DNA of 11,517 bases from an uncultured Chlamydiae bacterium (lineage in GTDB: Bacteria; Chlamydiota; Chlamydiia; Chlamydiales; CALBHK01): the NCBI GenBank assembly GCA_937894565.1, contig CALBHK010000215.1, forward strand, positions 1-11,517. The letters run 5' to 3'. This document shows, in pieces, positions 1 to 6,492 of this stretch (the stretch's first letter is position 1; the number at the start of each line of letters is the position of its first letter). The translations under genes were made by a program, and so were the position numbers. A model generated the notes under the pieces. The model ran no database searches. It was given only the letters and a program-made list of their open reading frames with translations, and had not been told where the DNA came from.

Positions 1-446
1 TCTTTTAGTGCTTTTACAAACTCTCTTCCTCTTGAAACAGCTTTATCTTCAGGAACTATAATAGATAGTGCATCAACTATATCTCCAGCAACTCTAACAT
101 CAAGTTTTTTTAAGTTTCCTGATCTAAATCCAACAGGTTCATAATCAAAAGATGCATAACCTTTTGTTGTAGATTTTAACTTATCATAAAAATCCATTAC
201 AATCTCATTCATAGGTAAATCATACTCAAGAAGAACTCTTTTTCCTATGTAATCCATTTTTAATTGAATTCCTCTTTTATCATTTAAAAGTTTTATAACA
301 TTTCCTAAAAACTCATCAGGCACTAAAATAGTTGCTTTTACATAAGGTTCAAAAATTGTCTCTACATAGTTTGGTTCAGGAAGTTCGCTTGGATTTTGAA
401 TAGTTATTTTTTCTCCATCTCTTTTTAAAACTTCATAAATAATTAA
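1..446 (-). pseudogene. lepA: LepA (elongation factor 4) internal fragment, cut at both ends
   Basis: EF-4 is a ribosome-binding translational GTPase. About 148 stop-free codons read on the minus strand. They contain recognisable LepA stretches: NPSELPEPN, FEPYVKATILVPDEFLGN, NDKRGIQLKMDY, PMNEIVMDFYDKLKS, KGYASFDYEP, VDALSIIVPEDKA and SRGREFVKALK. These correspond roughly to residues 385-530 of a protein of about 600, covering the domain after the G domains and the start of the C-terminal domain. The C-terminal part runs off the window edge. Upstream of IIYEV (codons ending near 446) LepA similarity stops and the sequence becomes the start region of an unrelated lipoprotein gene, so GTPase domains I-III are missing. 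Residue choice and the visibly lower GC resemble Campylobacterota, unlike the rest of the window. This is either a chimeric join or a truncated pseudogene. The family call is secure; the origin is inferred. Confidence 0.88.
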
Positions 447-448
447 GT

Positions 449-1444
449 ATGCAAAAACATTTTATTCTCGTCGCTATTTCCATCGCCTTTTTAATTTCCT
501 GTCAGAAGGAATCGAATAACAATGTAGATAATTACATTGAATCCGGTTCTGCATTAATTGTCAATGAAGGCGGTTACACCAGGAATAATGGAAGTATCTC
601 TTATATTAGCCGGGACAATCAGGTTGTCAATAATATTTTTGAGAAATCTAATAATGGACAAATTGTAGGTAAATGTTTTTCAAACTCATTTAACAAAATT
701 TTTTATTGGGATGCAAATCTGGGATTTTGGGAGCTTACATCTTCACAAAACCACATAACAATAACTGCCTTTAATGACAGAGGACAGGTTCTTGGTAAAG
801 AAGGAAATCAAATATTTATCTGGGATCACGGAATAAAAACAAATCTAACAACTCTTTTTCTTCAAGAAAGGCCAGAAAATTGGGCTTGGTTTGAACCCGC
901 TTCTATGAATAACCATGGTCATGTAACTTTTAGTGCTTATAAACAAAAAGAGGTTGGAAAAGAAACTTGGGGAGAACGATCTTTTTTGTGGATAGATGGT
1001 TTATTTAAAATGATTATGCCAGAAAAAAACTGGGAAACTAGCGTAAGAACAACAAGCTTGGATGACGATGGAAATATGATTATAAGTACCTATCCTCAAA
1101 TTGGTGGTGCGCATAGTTATTACTTTATTAGCCCTTACAAAAATATTTTTATTCTGTGTCAGCAAGGTTATGATTATATTCTAAAAAATGGACTGCCTAT
1201 CGCTAAAGACTGCTTACCTGGTCAATTAAAAAAAAGTAATCAAGATAAATTATATTATTCGACTGGCATGCAAATAAAAAAATTATTCAAAGAAGAATAC
1301 CCATATTACAATGTTGCTAACACTACAGAAATTCAAGATCAAAATTCAAAAGGATTAGTGGTGGGTCAAATTAGCACAATGTTTCCAGGACGGTCGTCTC
1401 ATGCCTTCTTAGCTATTCCTGAACAGTGGAAAGAATCTGAATGA
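449..1444 (+). CDS. Putative lipoprotein with HAF-like repeats
   Basis: 331 residues. The N terminus MQKHFILVAISIAFLISC is a lipoprotein signal: one Lys, a hydrophobic stretch, then an LISC lipobox with Cys18 as the lipidated residue, so the protein is likely anchored in a membrane facing the periplasm or surface. The body has about five units of the pattern N-x-x-G-x-(I/V)-x-G followed by (I/F)-(F/Y)-(L/I)-W-D-x-G, for example NNGQIVGK/IFYWD, NDRGQVLGK/IFIWDHG, NNHGHV/SFLWIDG, DDDGNMI and NSKGLVVGQ/HAFLAIP. This fits the HAF family of extracellular repeat proteins, probably a beta-propeller; no enzymatic role can be inferred. The start follows a foreign fragment, so the native ribosome-binding site and promoter are probably lost; only a weak TAAG lies upstream. 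The NEGG...NNGSISY stretch near residues 40-55 recalls Bacteroidota beta-propeller lipoproteins. It converges on the element's last gene with an 11-bp gap. Confidence 0.7.
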   Translation: MQKHFILVAISIAFLISCQKESNNNVDNYIESGSALIVNEGGYTRNNGSISYISRDNQVVNNIFEKSNNGQIVGKCFSNSFNKIFYWDANLGFWELTSSQNHITITAFNDRGQVLGKEGNQIFIWDHGIKTNLTTLFLQERPENWAWFEPASMNNHGHVTFSAYKQKEVGKETWGERSFLWIDGLFKMIMPEKNWETSVRTTSLDDDGNMIISTYPQIGGAHSYYFISPYKNIFILCQQGYDYILKNGLPIAKDCLPGQLKKSNQDKLYYSTGMQIKKLFKEEYPYYNVANTTEIQDQNSKGLVVGQISTMFPGRSSHAFLAIPEQWKESE

Positions 1445-1455
1445 TATGGTCTCTT

Positions 1456-1656
1456 TCAGTTTTCTAAGATCTTTACATCACAATTGTGCTTATCAATTTC
1501 CAAAAAATCAGCATACTGCTCATCTGTGATCATACCTCTTAAAAAAGACAAACGAATGAGTTCATGTGCACTTGCTTGGCCTGTCATCATCTTCTCATAA
1601 AGGGAGACCTTTTCCTCCCCCTTTAAAAGATCATTTTTTTTATTTTTGTGCACCAT
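1456..1656 (-). CDS. Small hypothetical protein, last gene of the element operon
   Basis: 66 residues, family not recognised. It is charged and predicted helical (KNKKNDLLKGEEKVSLYEKMM, then ASAHELIRLSFLRGMITDEQYADFLEI), with no signal peptide or membrane segment. A helix-turn-helix-sized segment around residues 25-55 (HELIRLSFLRGMITDEQYADFL) could be a small DNA- or protein-binding fold, but no signature supports this. The start is good: the preceding gene's TAG is separated from this ATG by one base, and AGGGGA lies upstream inside the end of that gene, so the two are probably translationally coupled. It ends 11 bp from the convergent lipoprotein gene. I see no strong terminator between the two, only a 6-bp GAAAGA/TCTTTC inverted repeat. 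Confidence 0.6.
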   Translation of the reverse strand: MVHKNKKNDLLKGEEKVSLYEKMMTGQASAHELIRLSFLRGMITDEQYADFLEIDKHNCDVKILEN

Positions 1657-1657
1657 C

Positions 1658-1885
1658 CTAAAATCCCCTAATCTCTTTACTTAACGCCTTCAGTTCCCTC
1701 AAGAAAAGCCGTTCTTTTCTGCGCTCTTCCTTGGCAAGCAGGGTAGAACACCCATGAGTTTCTCGCTTGTAGAGGCTCCCGCCATGCATCTTGCAGCGAC
1801 CATTTTTCATGCCGGGCTGGCTGCATGGCTCACCATTCTTCGTGCGGCATCTAGCTCCACAAAGTTTCACTCCCTTAATTGGCAT
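1658..1885 (-). CDS. HGG-motif mobile-element small protein (putative zinc binding)
   Basis: 75 residues. It matches the pattern of a small protein common in prophages and integrative elements: CGA-x-C/T-R-(S/T/K)NG-x-PC-x-x-P...G(R/K)C-(K/R)-MHGG, followed by a basic, helical tail. Here Cys9, Cys13, Cys21, Cys31 and His34 are the visible candidate zinc ligands, followed by Gly35-Gly36. The tail KEERRKERLFLRELKALSKEIR is amphipathic and basic. The biochemical function of the family is not established to my knowledge. In other elements it often lies next to a homologue of the 154-residue protein encoded immediately upstream here, so the two probably work as a module. The start has AGAGGA eight bases upstream. 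The gene lies 34 bp after the upstream gene and 1 bp before the next. Confidence 0.72.
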   Translation of the reverse strand: MPIKGVKLCGARCRTKNGEPCSQPGMKNGRCKMHGGSLYKRETHGCSTLLAKEERRKERLFLRELKALSKEIRGF

Positions 1886-1919
1886 TTGTTATTTCCTCTT
1901 TGGAGGCCGGTGAGGCAGC

Positions 1920-2384
1920 TCAGCCACAAATTTCAATTGGCACGGATGAATTGGGAGCCGCCTGCGAGCCGTTATAATTATAGTTTACGGTAATATTTTG
2001 CACGCTGCCAGATCGTTTTTTCTGCAACTGTTGGATCGCATCCATGCTAAACCTGAACATCTTTAATCCAATGTGTTGATCGGCGAGATATCCTTTAGCA
2101 AGCTTACGCATCCCCAGCATATGAGAGACAACTATCTGTGACGCCATCATGGCTTCAATCATATCTTTCGGTTTAATGCCCTGCATCAAGGTACAAATCT
2201 CTTCTAACTCCTCTTTTGTGATTTGATGATGATTTCTTGGAAAATCAAAAGAATCCTTATCGTCATCTGATCCGTAAATAGCTTTGGCTGCCTGAATGAG
2301 CAATTTTTTTGCCATTTGAGGTGATTCCGCAAAAAACGCTCTAACTATCGGATCTAGCTTCTTAGGAATGATAAGCTTATTCAT
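1920..2384 (-). CDS. Conserved mobile-element protein (partner of HGG-motif protein)
   Basis: 154 residues. The segment KPKDMIEAMMASQIVVSHMLGMR (about 72-94) followed by GLKMFRFSMDAIQQLQKKRSGSVQNITVNYNYNGSQA matches a layout I know from many proteobacterial prophages: (P)-(R/K)-D-x-I/L-E-x-(M/L)-(L/M)-(A/V)-x-Q-(M/I)-V-x-x-H, then an MxALxxxRxxGxQxVTVxHVxV segment. Members are typically unannotated and sit beside an HGG protein, as here; no function is established that I can name. The N terminus (IIPKKLDPIVRAFFAES) and the acidic middle (GSDDDKDSFDF) look specific to this protein. The start is well supported by AGGAGG nine bases before the ATG. It lies 48 bp after the primase gene on the same strand, within the element's long operon. 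Confidence 0.68.
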   Translation of the reverse strand: MNKLIIPKKLDPIVRAFFAESPQMAKKLLIQAAKAIYGSDDDKDSFDFPRNHHQITKEELEEICTLMQGIKPKDMIEAMMASQIVVSHMLGMRKLAKGYLADQHIGLKMFRFSMDAIQQLQKKRSGSVQNITVNYNYNGSQAAPNSSVPIEICG

Positions 2385-2432
2385 AGGGGGGTACCTCCTT
2401 TTTTAGTACTATGCCATGCCATCTCTCTTTTA

Positions 2433-3458
2433 TTAAAATCGTGAAGCTCTTGCGATTCCCTGTTTAATCCAAGCACGTAGATCAACTCCATAATCGTTAA
2501 ATGCATCACCGGGGCTTTTTCCTTTTGGAACAGGCCAAGGATTTAGTTGTGGGTACGTTGATTTCCAGAAAACAAAAGCCTTCTTGCCTGCTTCATCAAA
2601 GTCTAGAGCATACAAAATAACAGTCGACTGACGCAAAAGTTTATCCACCATCTCATCAGGCCTAATGCTCGCGCCTCCTGAAGCAATACAACAACAAAGA
2701 TCTGCTGCAAAGAGTTGTATGAGCATCGCGTCTAGTTCTGATTCTACAACAACAGGAGGCTTACTAACATCTCCATAAATAGCAGGGCATGTCATGCCAC
2801 CGGCCACAATATGATACTTGGGGTAAGCATCATCCGGCTTCCATTTGTGTCGACGAATCTTGATCCTTATAGGGATATTTTCCCGAAACGAAGGAATGAC
2901 AATACCTTGAGGCAAGCATAAAAAACGCGCTCCGCCTTCAGTCGATAGATCCGGGAGTCCCCACAATTGTCTTGGATCAAAGATGTCTGCCGCATTCCAA
3001 CCCAATTGAAAATCCACAATACTTTGTAGCGTAAGCCCCCTATCTTTATCTTGATTCATCAAATGAGGATGCTTAATCAAGTATTCGTGAGCACGTTGCA
3101 AAAAATCAGATGCTTTTTGAATCCATTGTTCAGAAGAAATCGACAACACTTTAGGGATAAACTGTTTTATGGTAGGAACGGAACTCTTTGGTGTAAGCGT
3201 AGGTCGCCTTCCTACTTTTGCGCAGGCAGAAGGAAAATCCATTCCCATGAAGTCTCTACAGAATTGAATGGCATCACCCGAACGCAAGCACTGCCTGCAC
3301 CAATAACGGCCATCATCTCCCTGTTTTGGCCAGTAGCAAAAACGATCTTTGCCATCACATTGAGGATCTGGGCAGCGCGAATGGTATTCTCCCCCCTTAC
3401 AGGATGCTACAAGTTTAGGCTGCACTCCCATCTCCTCCAATAAATCACCCACATTCAT
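2433..3458 (-). CDS. Zinc-ribbon/Toprim primase-like protein
   Basis: 341 residues. Likely the priming or DNA-recognition subunit of the element's replication machinery. An N-terminal zinc ribbon (residues 20-70) has Cys29 and Cys34 in HSRCPDPQCDGKDRF and Cys54/Cys57 in YWCRQCLRSGDAI, the layout seen in the N terminus of P4 alpha and other phage primases. A C-terminal Toprim domain follows: Glu239 in VVVESELDA, Asp286 and Asp288 in LYALDFDEAG, and the late Asp318 in GKSPGDAF. No helicase domain is fused to it; that function appears to be on the separate DUF927 gene upstream, so this is a split version of the P4-alpha arrangement. The ATG overlaps the end of the preceding gene by 14 bp, with GAGG about eight bases upstream, so translation is probably coupled. 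The protein is intact. The family is fairly certain; activity is inferred. Confidence 0.85.
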   Translation of the reverse strand: MNVGDLLEEMGVQPKLVASCKGGEYHSRCPDPQCDGKDRFCYWPKQGDDGRYWCRQCLRSGDAIQFCRDFMGMDFPSACAKVGRRPTLTPKSSVPTIKQFIPKVLSISSEQWIQKASDFLQRAHEYLIKHPHLMNQDKDRGLTLQSIVDFQLGWNAADIFDPRQLWGLPDLSTEGGARFLCLPQGIVIPSFRENIPIRIKIRRHKWKPDDAYPKYHIVAGGMTCPAIYGDVSKPPVVVESELDAMLIQLFAADLCCCIASGGASIRPDEMVDKLLRQSTVILYALDFDEAGKKAFVFWKSTYPQLNPWPVPKGKSPGDAFNDYGVDLRAWIKQGIARASRF

Positions 3459-3957
3459 ATTGTTGCCTCAAGGTAGAAAAGAACGCCCGACATTGTTCTA
3501 ATGGTGGCAATTCATATTTATCATTCACATGATTAAACAACTGATCCAGCAGAGCGTAGAATACTATTTGCTCAGGTAATTGATAGTCTGGAATTTTCTC
3601 TTTTCGACTCCAAAGCTTAAAGTCTAGCCACAATGAAGCTCTATTTACCCTTCTTTGTGGCCATCCTATGGATTGACCAACTAATGATTGAGAAGGTTCT
3701 AAATGTCCCTCCTCCATGGCAATAGCTAACCATCGGAAACAGAATTCAGTTCCTTTAGAAAATCGTGAAACTTGAGAATTTTCCAGATTGCTTATTTTTT
3801 CTACGTGACAAGGGTGACGGACGTGGCTCCCGAGAGAAAATGATGCCACGTTGCAAAAATCCAACCGCGTGGCAAGGGTGGCAAACTGATCTAAATGGGA
3901 AAGTAACTCTAATTTTGCCACATTGCCACGTCCGCCACGCAAAACTTCTTCAGTCAT
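3445..3957 (-). CDS. Replication-associated small protein whose 5' end carries iterons
   Basis: 170 residues, not assigned to a family. Roughly the first 50 codons coincide with nine GTGGCA-type repeats, which gives the N terminus its odd VAKLE, ATLATRL, NVASF and SHVRHPCHV composition. The C-terminal half is normal protein: FCFRWLAIAMEEGHLEPSQSLVGQSIGWPQRRVNRASLWLDFKLW contains a possible helix-turn-helix (LVGQSIGWPQRRVNRASLWL), followed by a helical tail. This would suit a replication accessory or iteron-binding protein, but that is inference. The start ATG lies inside the stop region of the DUF927 gene (ATGACTGA, 8-bp overlap) and the end overlaps the primase start by 14 bp. The gene is thus locked between two replication genes. 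Alternatively, true translation might start further in and the repeat DNA be mainly cis-acting. Confidence 0.62.
   Translation of the reverse strand: MTEEVLRGGRGNVAKLELLSHLDQFATLATRLDFCNVASFSLGSHVRHPCHVEKISNLENSQVSRFSKGTEFCFRWLAIAMEEGHLEPSQSLVGQSIGWPQRRVNRASLWLDFKLWSRKEKIPDYQLPEQIVFYALLDQLFNHVNDKYELPPLEQCRAFFSTLRQQYECG
3805..3939. repeat. Iteron cluster A (9-bp GTGGCAxxx repeats)
   Basis: Nine copies of a 9-bp unit, consensus GTGGCA(A/G)(A/G)(C/G), in both orientations. Plus strand: GTGACAAGG, GTGACGGAC and GTGGCTCCC head to tail at 3805, 3814 and 3823; GTGGCAAGG and GTGGCAAAC at 3869 and 3878. Minus strand: GCCAC cores at 3845-3849, 3917-3921, 3925-3929 and 3934-3938. Period is 9 bp (8 once), near one helical turn, as expected for initiator-binding iterons. 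The cluster lies in the first third of the 170-residue gene, between the helicase-like and primase genes. Cluster B near 8850-8930 has the same unit. Confidence 0.75.
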
Positions 3958-5824
3958 CTACTTCCTCCTCTCCTTCGGTCAACACCAAATGAGTAAAACG
4001 ATATACACGCTTACTATTTCTAGAGTCGGGTAAACGTTCGGAACGCGTCGCTCCACCTTTTGTATCCGACATCAATAAACCATGCTTTAAACAAACCTTC
4101 GCAACCAATGCAGGATCATAACCAACAGCTATCTCATTCTTAAAAATTTCCGGAAAAACAAAAGATTCAAAACCATCTTCACACTTTCTACGATAACCAG
4201 CGCGCATGATCGTTTTAATATGATGGTCTGAACCGTCTTCACTCCAAGGAGCAAATCGACTATCCCCATGCAGCTCAAAGAAGTGCTTCACTTGAGATAA
4301 GATTTCACGTTCTTCCTGAGGTCCCATATCACCACGAGACCTGAGCCAGTCATAAAAACAACTAATAGCAGCTTTAATCGCTGCTCCCTCCTCCCATCTA
4401 GTAATCTTTAGCATTGTAGCTAATTCACCTGCTGCTGCGATTAATGCAAACCTATTAAATGCACGATGTACCTGTCCGGATGCATCAGCAGGCACATGTT
4501 TTTTTGACAGATCATTCATAAGACCATTAATTTTTTGAGTTGCTTCTGCTTGAATAGTTAACAAAAGTTCGATGAATAACGGCCCTGCCGTGCCATGCTG
4601 CGATTTACACAAACTACTTAAGTGCTCCGCAAAAATCTTAGGTAATTCAAAACCATGTAAGTTCTGAAAACAACCATACGTTTGACCATCAGCAGGTATA
4701 TCAAGAACTCGCACCTCTTGCCCAGCTCTAGCCCGCTGCTTCACTTGTAGCATATGATCATTCAAACTGATCTCTCCTGACGATAAAAAAAGTAAACGCC
4801 ACTGTTTACATGGACGAGAGTCTCCTGACTTATGCCCACGCAATTTCCCAGTTCCATTCGCTAGCATATAAGCTGCATTTCCTATCTCATTAGCATCCAT
4901 TTGTCCCATTTCATCCAAACAAAGAAGGCAGTCATTGTGTGCCGATGCGATCCCTTCCAATCCATTTACCGTTGCGCGCCATTGCTGCACAGAATCAGGA
5001 CTCCCCCAAACCGAAGCAGCAACCCGCAAACACGTCGTCTTTCCCGACGAAGATCCTCCTCGGAAATGAATCCCTCCATTTTCCGCTCCCAAAAGCAATA
5101 ATAGAGGGGGTGTAAATGCGGCACTTACAGAAAAAATAAGCCGAGAATTCCCGATACATAATGCGGCTATTTGCTGCCACCCCTCAAAGCTTCCTGCCAC
5201 TGTCTGCGTGATTGGTAAATTAGATTTCGTTTGCAAAATGAGAGGTTCCTTACCTGCATCACCTACCGTTCTATTTTGAAATAAGAAAGCCGTCCGCTCT
5301 TTATTCCAGCCCGTCTGCTCCACACATCTGATGGTTTTAGCCGGAATCGACGTTTGAATAAAAGTTGATAACAACTGTCGTGCTGAACTCCCAGGAGCTA
5401 TCAACAGCCCCTTTGATAACAGTTCCTGCCTATACATCGCACCATCACCCGCCAACAATTCCATTGGCATTGGCCATCGGTGTACCACTCCATCAGGATC
5501 AAGAAACTCAAGAAGTCTTCCGTGATTCTCCCCTTCTTGGTTTCGTGTGCGTGCAACCACTTCCAAGCGCGAACAAATCTTAATAGATTTAGGAGGAGTT
5601 TCATCATCAGTTTCTTTCAGAAAGACCAACCAATCCCCCTCATATTGAAAGCCATTGGGAAGAGTAATTTCAGGACATAATTCATCAAGTTCTTTGGCTC
5701 GAGCAGCCGATAAAGCCTCATCATCCATATCAGCATTCTGTGTATCAATTTCACAAGACTTTTGAATCATCAAAGAGAATGTTTCCAGTTGCCGTATACC
5801 ATTTAATCTTTTATCATCATCCAT
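3950..5824 (-). CDS. DUF927 family P-loop ATPase (helicase-like replication protein)
   Basis: 624 residues. DUF927 proteins are helicase-like P-loop ATPases carried by prophages and islands, thought to unwind DNA at the element's origin. Visible motifs: Walker A GGSSSGKT at residues 256-263 within GGIHFRGGSSSGKTTCLRVAASVWG, Walker B CLLCLDEMG with Asp304-Glu305, the family stretch QWRATVNGLEGIASAHND, AYMLANGTGKLRG, a sensor-like RLLFLSSGE (343-351), and VKQRARAGQEVRVLDIPAD carrying possible arginine fingers. The N-terminal 230 residues and a C-terminal region with a likely winged helix complete a normal full-length protein. The start has AAAAGGA four bases upstream. A 158-bp leader with two strong hairpins separates it from the Xis-like gene. 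It overlaps the next gene by 8 bp. The primase domain is on a separate gene two positions downstream. Confidence 0.87.
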   Translation of the reverse strand: MDDDKRLNGIRQLETFSLMIQKSCEIDTQNADMDDEALSAARAKELDELCPEITLPNGFQYEGDWLVFLKETDDETPPKSIKICSRLEVVARTRNQEGENHGRLLEFLDPDGVVHRWPMPMELLAGDGAMYRQELLSKGLLIAPGSSARQLLSTFIQTSIPAKTIRCVEQTGWNKERTAFLFQNRTVGDAGKEPLILQTKSNLPITQTVAGSFEGWQQIAALCIGNSRLIFSVSAAFTPPLLLLLGAENGGIHFRGGSSSGKTTCLRVAASVWGSPDSVQQWRATVNGLEGIASAHNDCLLCLDEMGQMDANEIGNAAYMLANGTGKLRGHKSGDSRPCKQWRLLFLSSGEISLNDHMLQVKQRARAGQEVRVLDIPADGQTYGCFQNLHGFELPKIFAEHLSSLCKSQHGTAGPLFIELLLTIQAEATQKINGLMNDLSKKHVPADASGQVHRAFNRFALIAAAGELATMLKITRWEEGAAIKAAISCFYDWLRSRGDMGPQEEREILSQVKHFFELHGDSRFAPWSEDGSDHHIKTIMRAGYRRKCEDGFESFVFPEIFKNEIAVGYDPALVAKVCLKHGLLMSDTKGGATRSERLPDSRNSKRVYRFTHLVLTEGEEEVDD

Positions 5825-5842
5825 AGAATCCTTTTAGTTAAT

Positions 5843-5868
5843 ACCCACTGCGTTACAGCGCAGTGGGT
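5843..5868. promoter_or_regulatory. Hairpin in leader of the replication operon
   Basis: Perfect 10-bp inverted repeat ACCCACTGCG / CGCAGTGGGT with a 6-base loop, 19 bp upstream of the DUF927 start. On the minus strand it is followed by TATTAACTAAAAGGA, that is, by the ribosome-binding site rather than a T run. It is therefore unlikely to be a terminator in that direction; it could be an attenuation, anti-termination or transcript-stability element. Confidence 0.45.
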
Positions 5869-5904
5869 TATGTTTATACTTTGAGCGATTTTGTTAGTCT
5901 CTTA

Positions 5905-5943
5905 ACCTCAGTTTCCCTCATAAGTAAACTGAGGTGTTTTTTT
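5905..5943 (+). terminator. Rho-independent terminator pointing along the plus strand
   Basis: Stem ACCTCAGTTT / AAACTGAGGT (10 bp, 11-base loop) followed after one G by seven T residues at 5937-5943. This is a good intrinsic terminator for a plus-strand transcript. All protein genes around it are on the minus strand, so it would end antisense or small-RNA transcription, or insulate the operon. On the minus strand the same stem has no T tract. Confidence 0.6.
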
Positions 5944-5982
5944 CTCAACTCATATCGATACCAACGATTTTTCTTGGAAAGT

Positions 5983-6288
5983 TCATGCACACACCTCTCT
6001 CTTTTGCCATGATCTTGTCTCATAGACACCTCCTTGAGTTGATTTTTTTTCGATCTGTTTAATTAATAAAAAAAAGTTATTTGGCATAATCAACACTCTT
6101 CTACCGACACGCACAAACGCTTCAGAAATGCCCAAAACATCAGCCCTATAAATATACGAACGCATCGCAGATTCACTGGGCCAAGGATACTTGGCGCAAA
6201 ACTGACGAATAGTCAATAATTGACCCATATTACTATTCGAAGTCTCCAGACTGGTTTTATCTGTTACTTTTTCTATGACATCTGTCAT
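5983..6288 (-). CDS. AlpA/Xis-type small DNA-binding protein
   Basis: 101 residues. The core LLTIRQFCAKYPWPSESAMRSYIYRADVLGISEAFVRVGRRVLIMPNNFFLLI (about 25-77) has the MerR/AlpA/excisionase winged-helix layout. There is a 'T-x-x-(Q/E)-(F/A)' helix, a recognition helix ending SYIYRA, and the wing F-(V/I)-(R/K)-x-G-(R/K)-(R/K)-V-(L/Y)-(I/F). Such proteins act as excisionase or as activator of integrase or replication genes in P4-like and other integrative elements. It lies between the recombinase genes and the replication genes, the usual place. The start is excellent: AGGAGG five bases before the ATG. The upstream gap contains an 8-bp perfect inverted repeat at 6341-6359, a natural candidate for its own operator. 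Excisionase versus activator cannot be decided from sequence. Confidence 0.75.
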   Translation of the reverse strand: MTDVIEKVTDKTSLETSNSNMGQLLTIRQFCAKYPWPSESAMRSYIYRADVLGISEAFVRVGRRVLIMPNNFFLLIKQIEKKSTQGGVYETRSWQKREVCA

Positions 6289-6340
6289 ATATCCTCCTCT
6301 GTTATTTGTTGCTCGTTACTTCCAATGACTTTCGTCTTTC

Positions 6341-6359
6341 ATAGGTGATTCTCACCTAT
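6341..6359. promoter_or_regulatory. Candidate operator upstream of the Xis-like gene
   Basis: Perfect inverted repeat ATAGGTGA-TTC-TCACCTAT, two 8-bp half-sites with a 3-bp spacer, 53 bp before the Xis-like start codon and within its likely promoter region. AT-rich -10-like hexamers (TTTAAT/TAATAG on the minus strand) lie just upstream. The symmetry fits a dimeric repressor or activator; the binding protein is unknown. Confidence 0.4.
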
Positions 6360-6428
6360 TCTCTCTATTAAAATCAATGTAATATGCCCTCAAAATACAT
6401 CTGAGGATATCCTTAGCATTTTTCCTTC

Positions 6429-6444
6429 TCGTGAAATTTCATGA
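6429..6444. repeat. Imperfect palindrome in the 204-bp gap between the fusion gene and the Xis-like gene
   Basis: TCGTGAAATTTCATGA, a 16-bp palindrome with one mismatched pair around a perfect 10-bp TGAAATTTCA core. It could be a second regulatory site for the Xis-like gene. The match is short and AT-rich, so chance is possible. Confidence 0.25.
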
Positions 6445-6492
6445 AAATAAAAATTCTGTCTCCGAATGAAAAAACAAATAAAACAATGAACT

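Noticed and set aside
1440..1470. Left attachment site of the element
   Set aside because: No copy of the tRNA core (GCTCGGAGCCGG...) was seen anywhere in 1-1500, so the left end of the element cannot be placed in this window.
1754..1993. Plus-strand open frame opposite the HGG and 154-residue genes
   Set aside because: Shadow of two well-supported minus-strand genes, with no recognisable motif.
3805..3939. Repeat cluster considered as a CRISPR array
   Set aside because: Units are 9 bp, occur in both orientations and have no unique spacers of 25-40 bp.
4901..5680. Several short frames in both directions inside the DUF927 gene
   Set aside because: They overlap conserved ATPase motifs in the other frame and have no ribosome-binding sites or family features.
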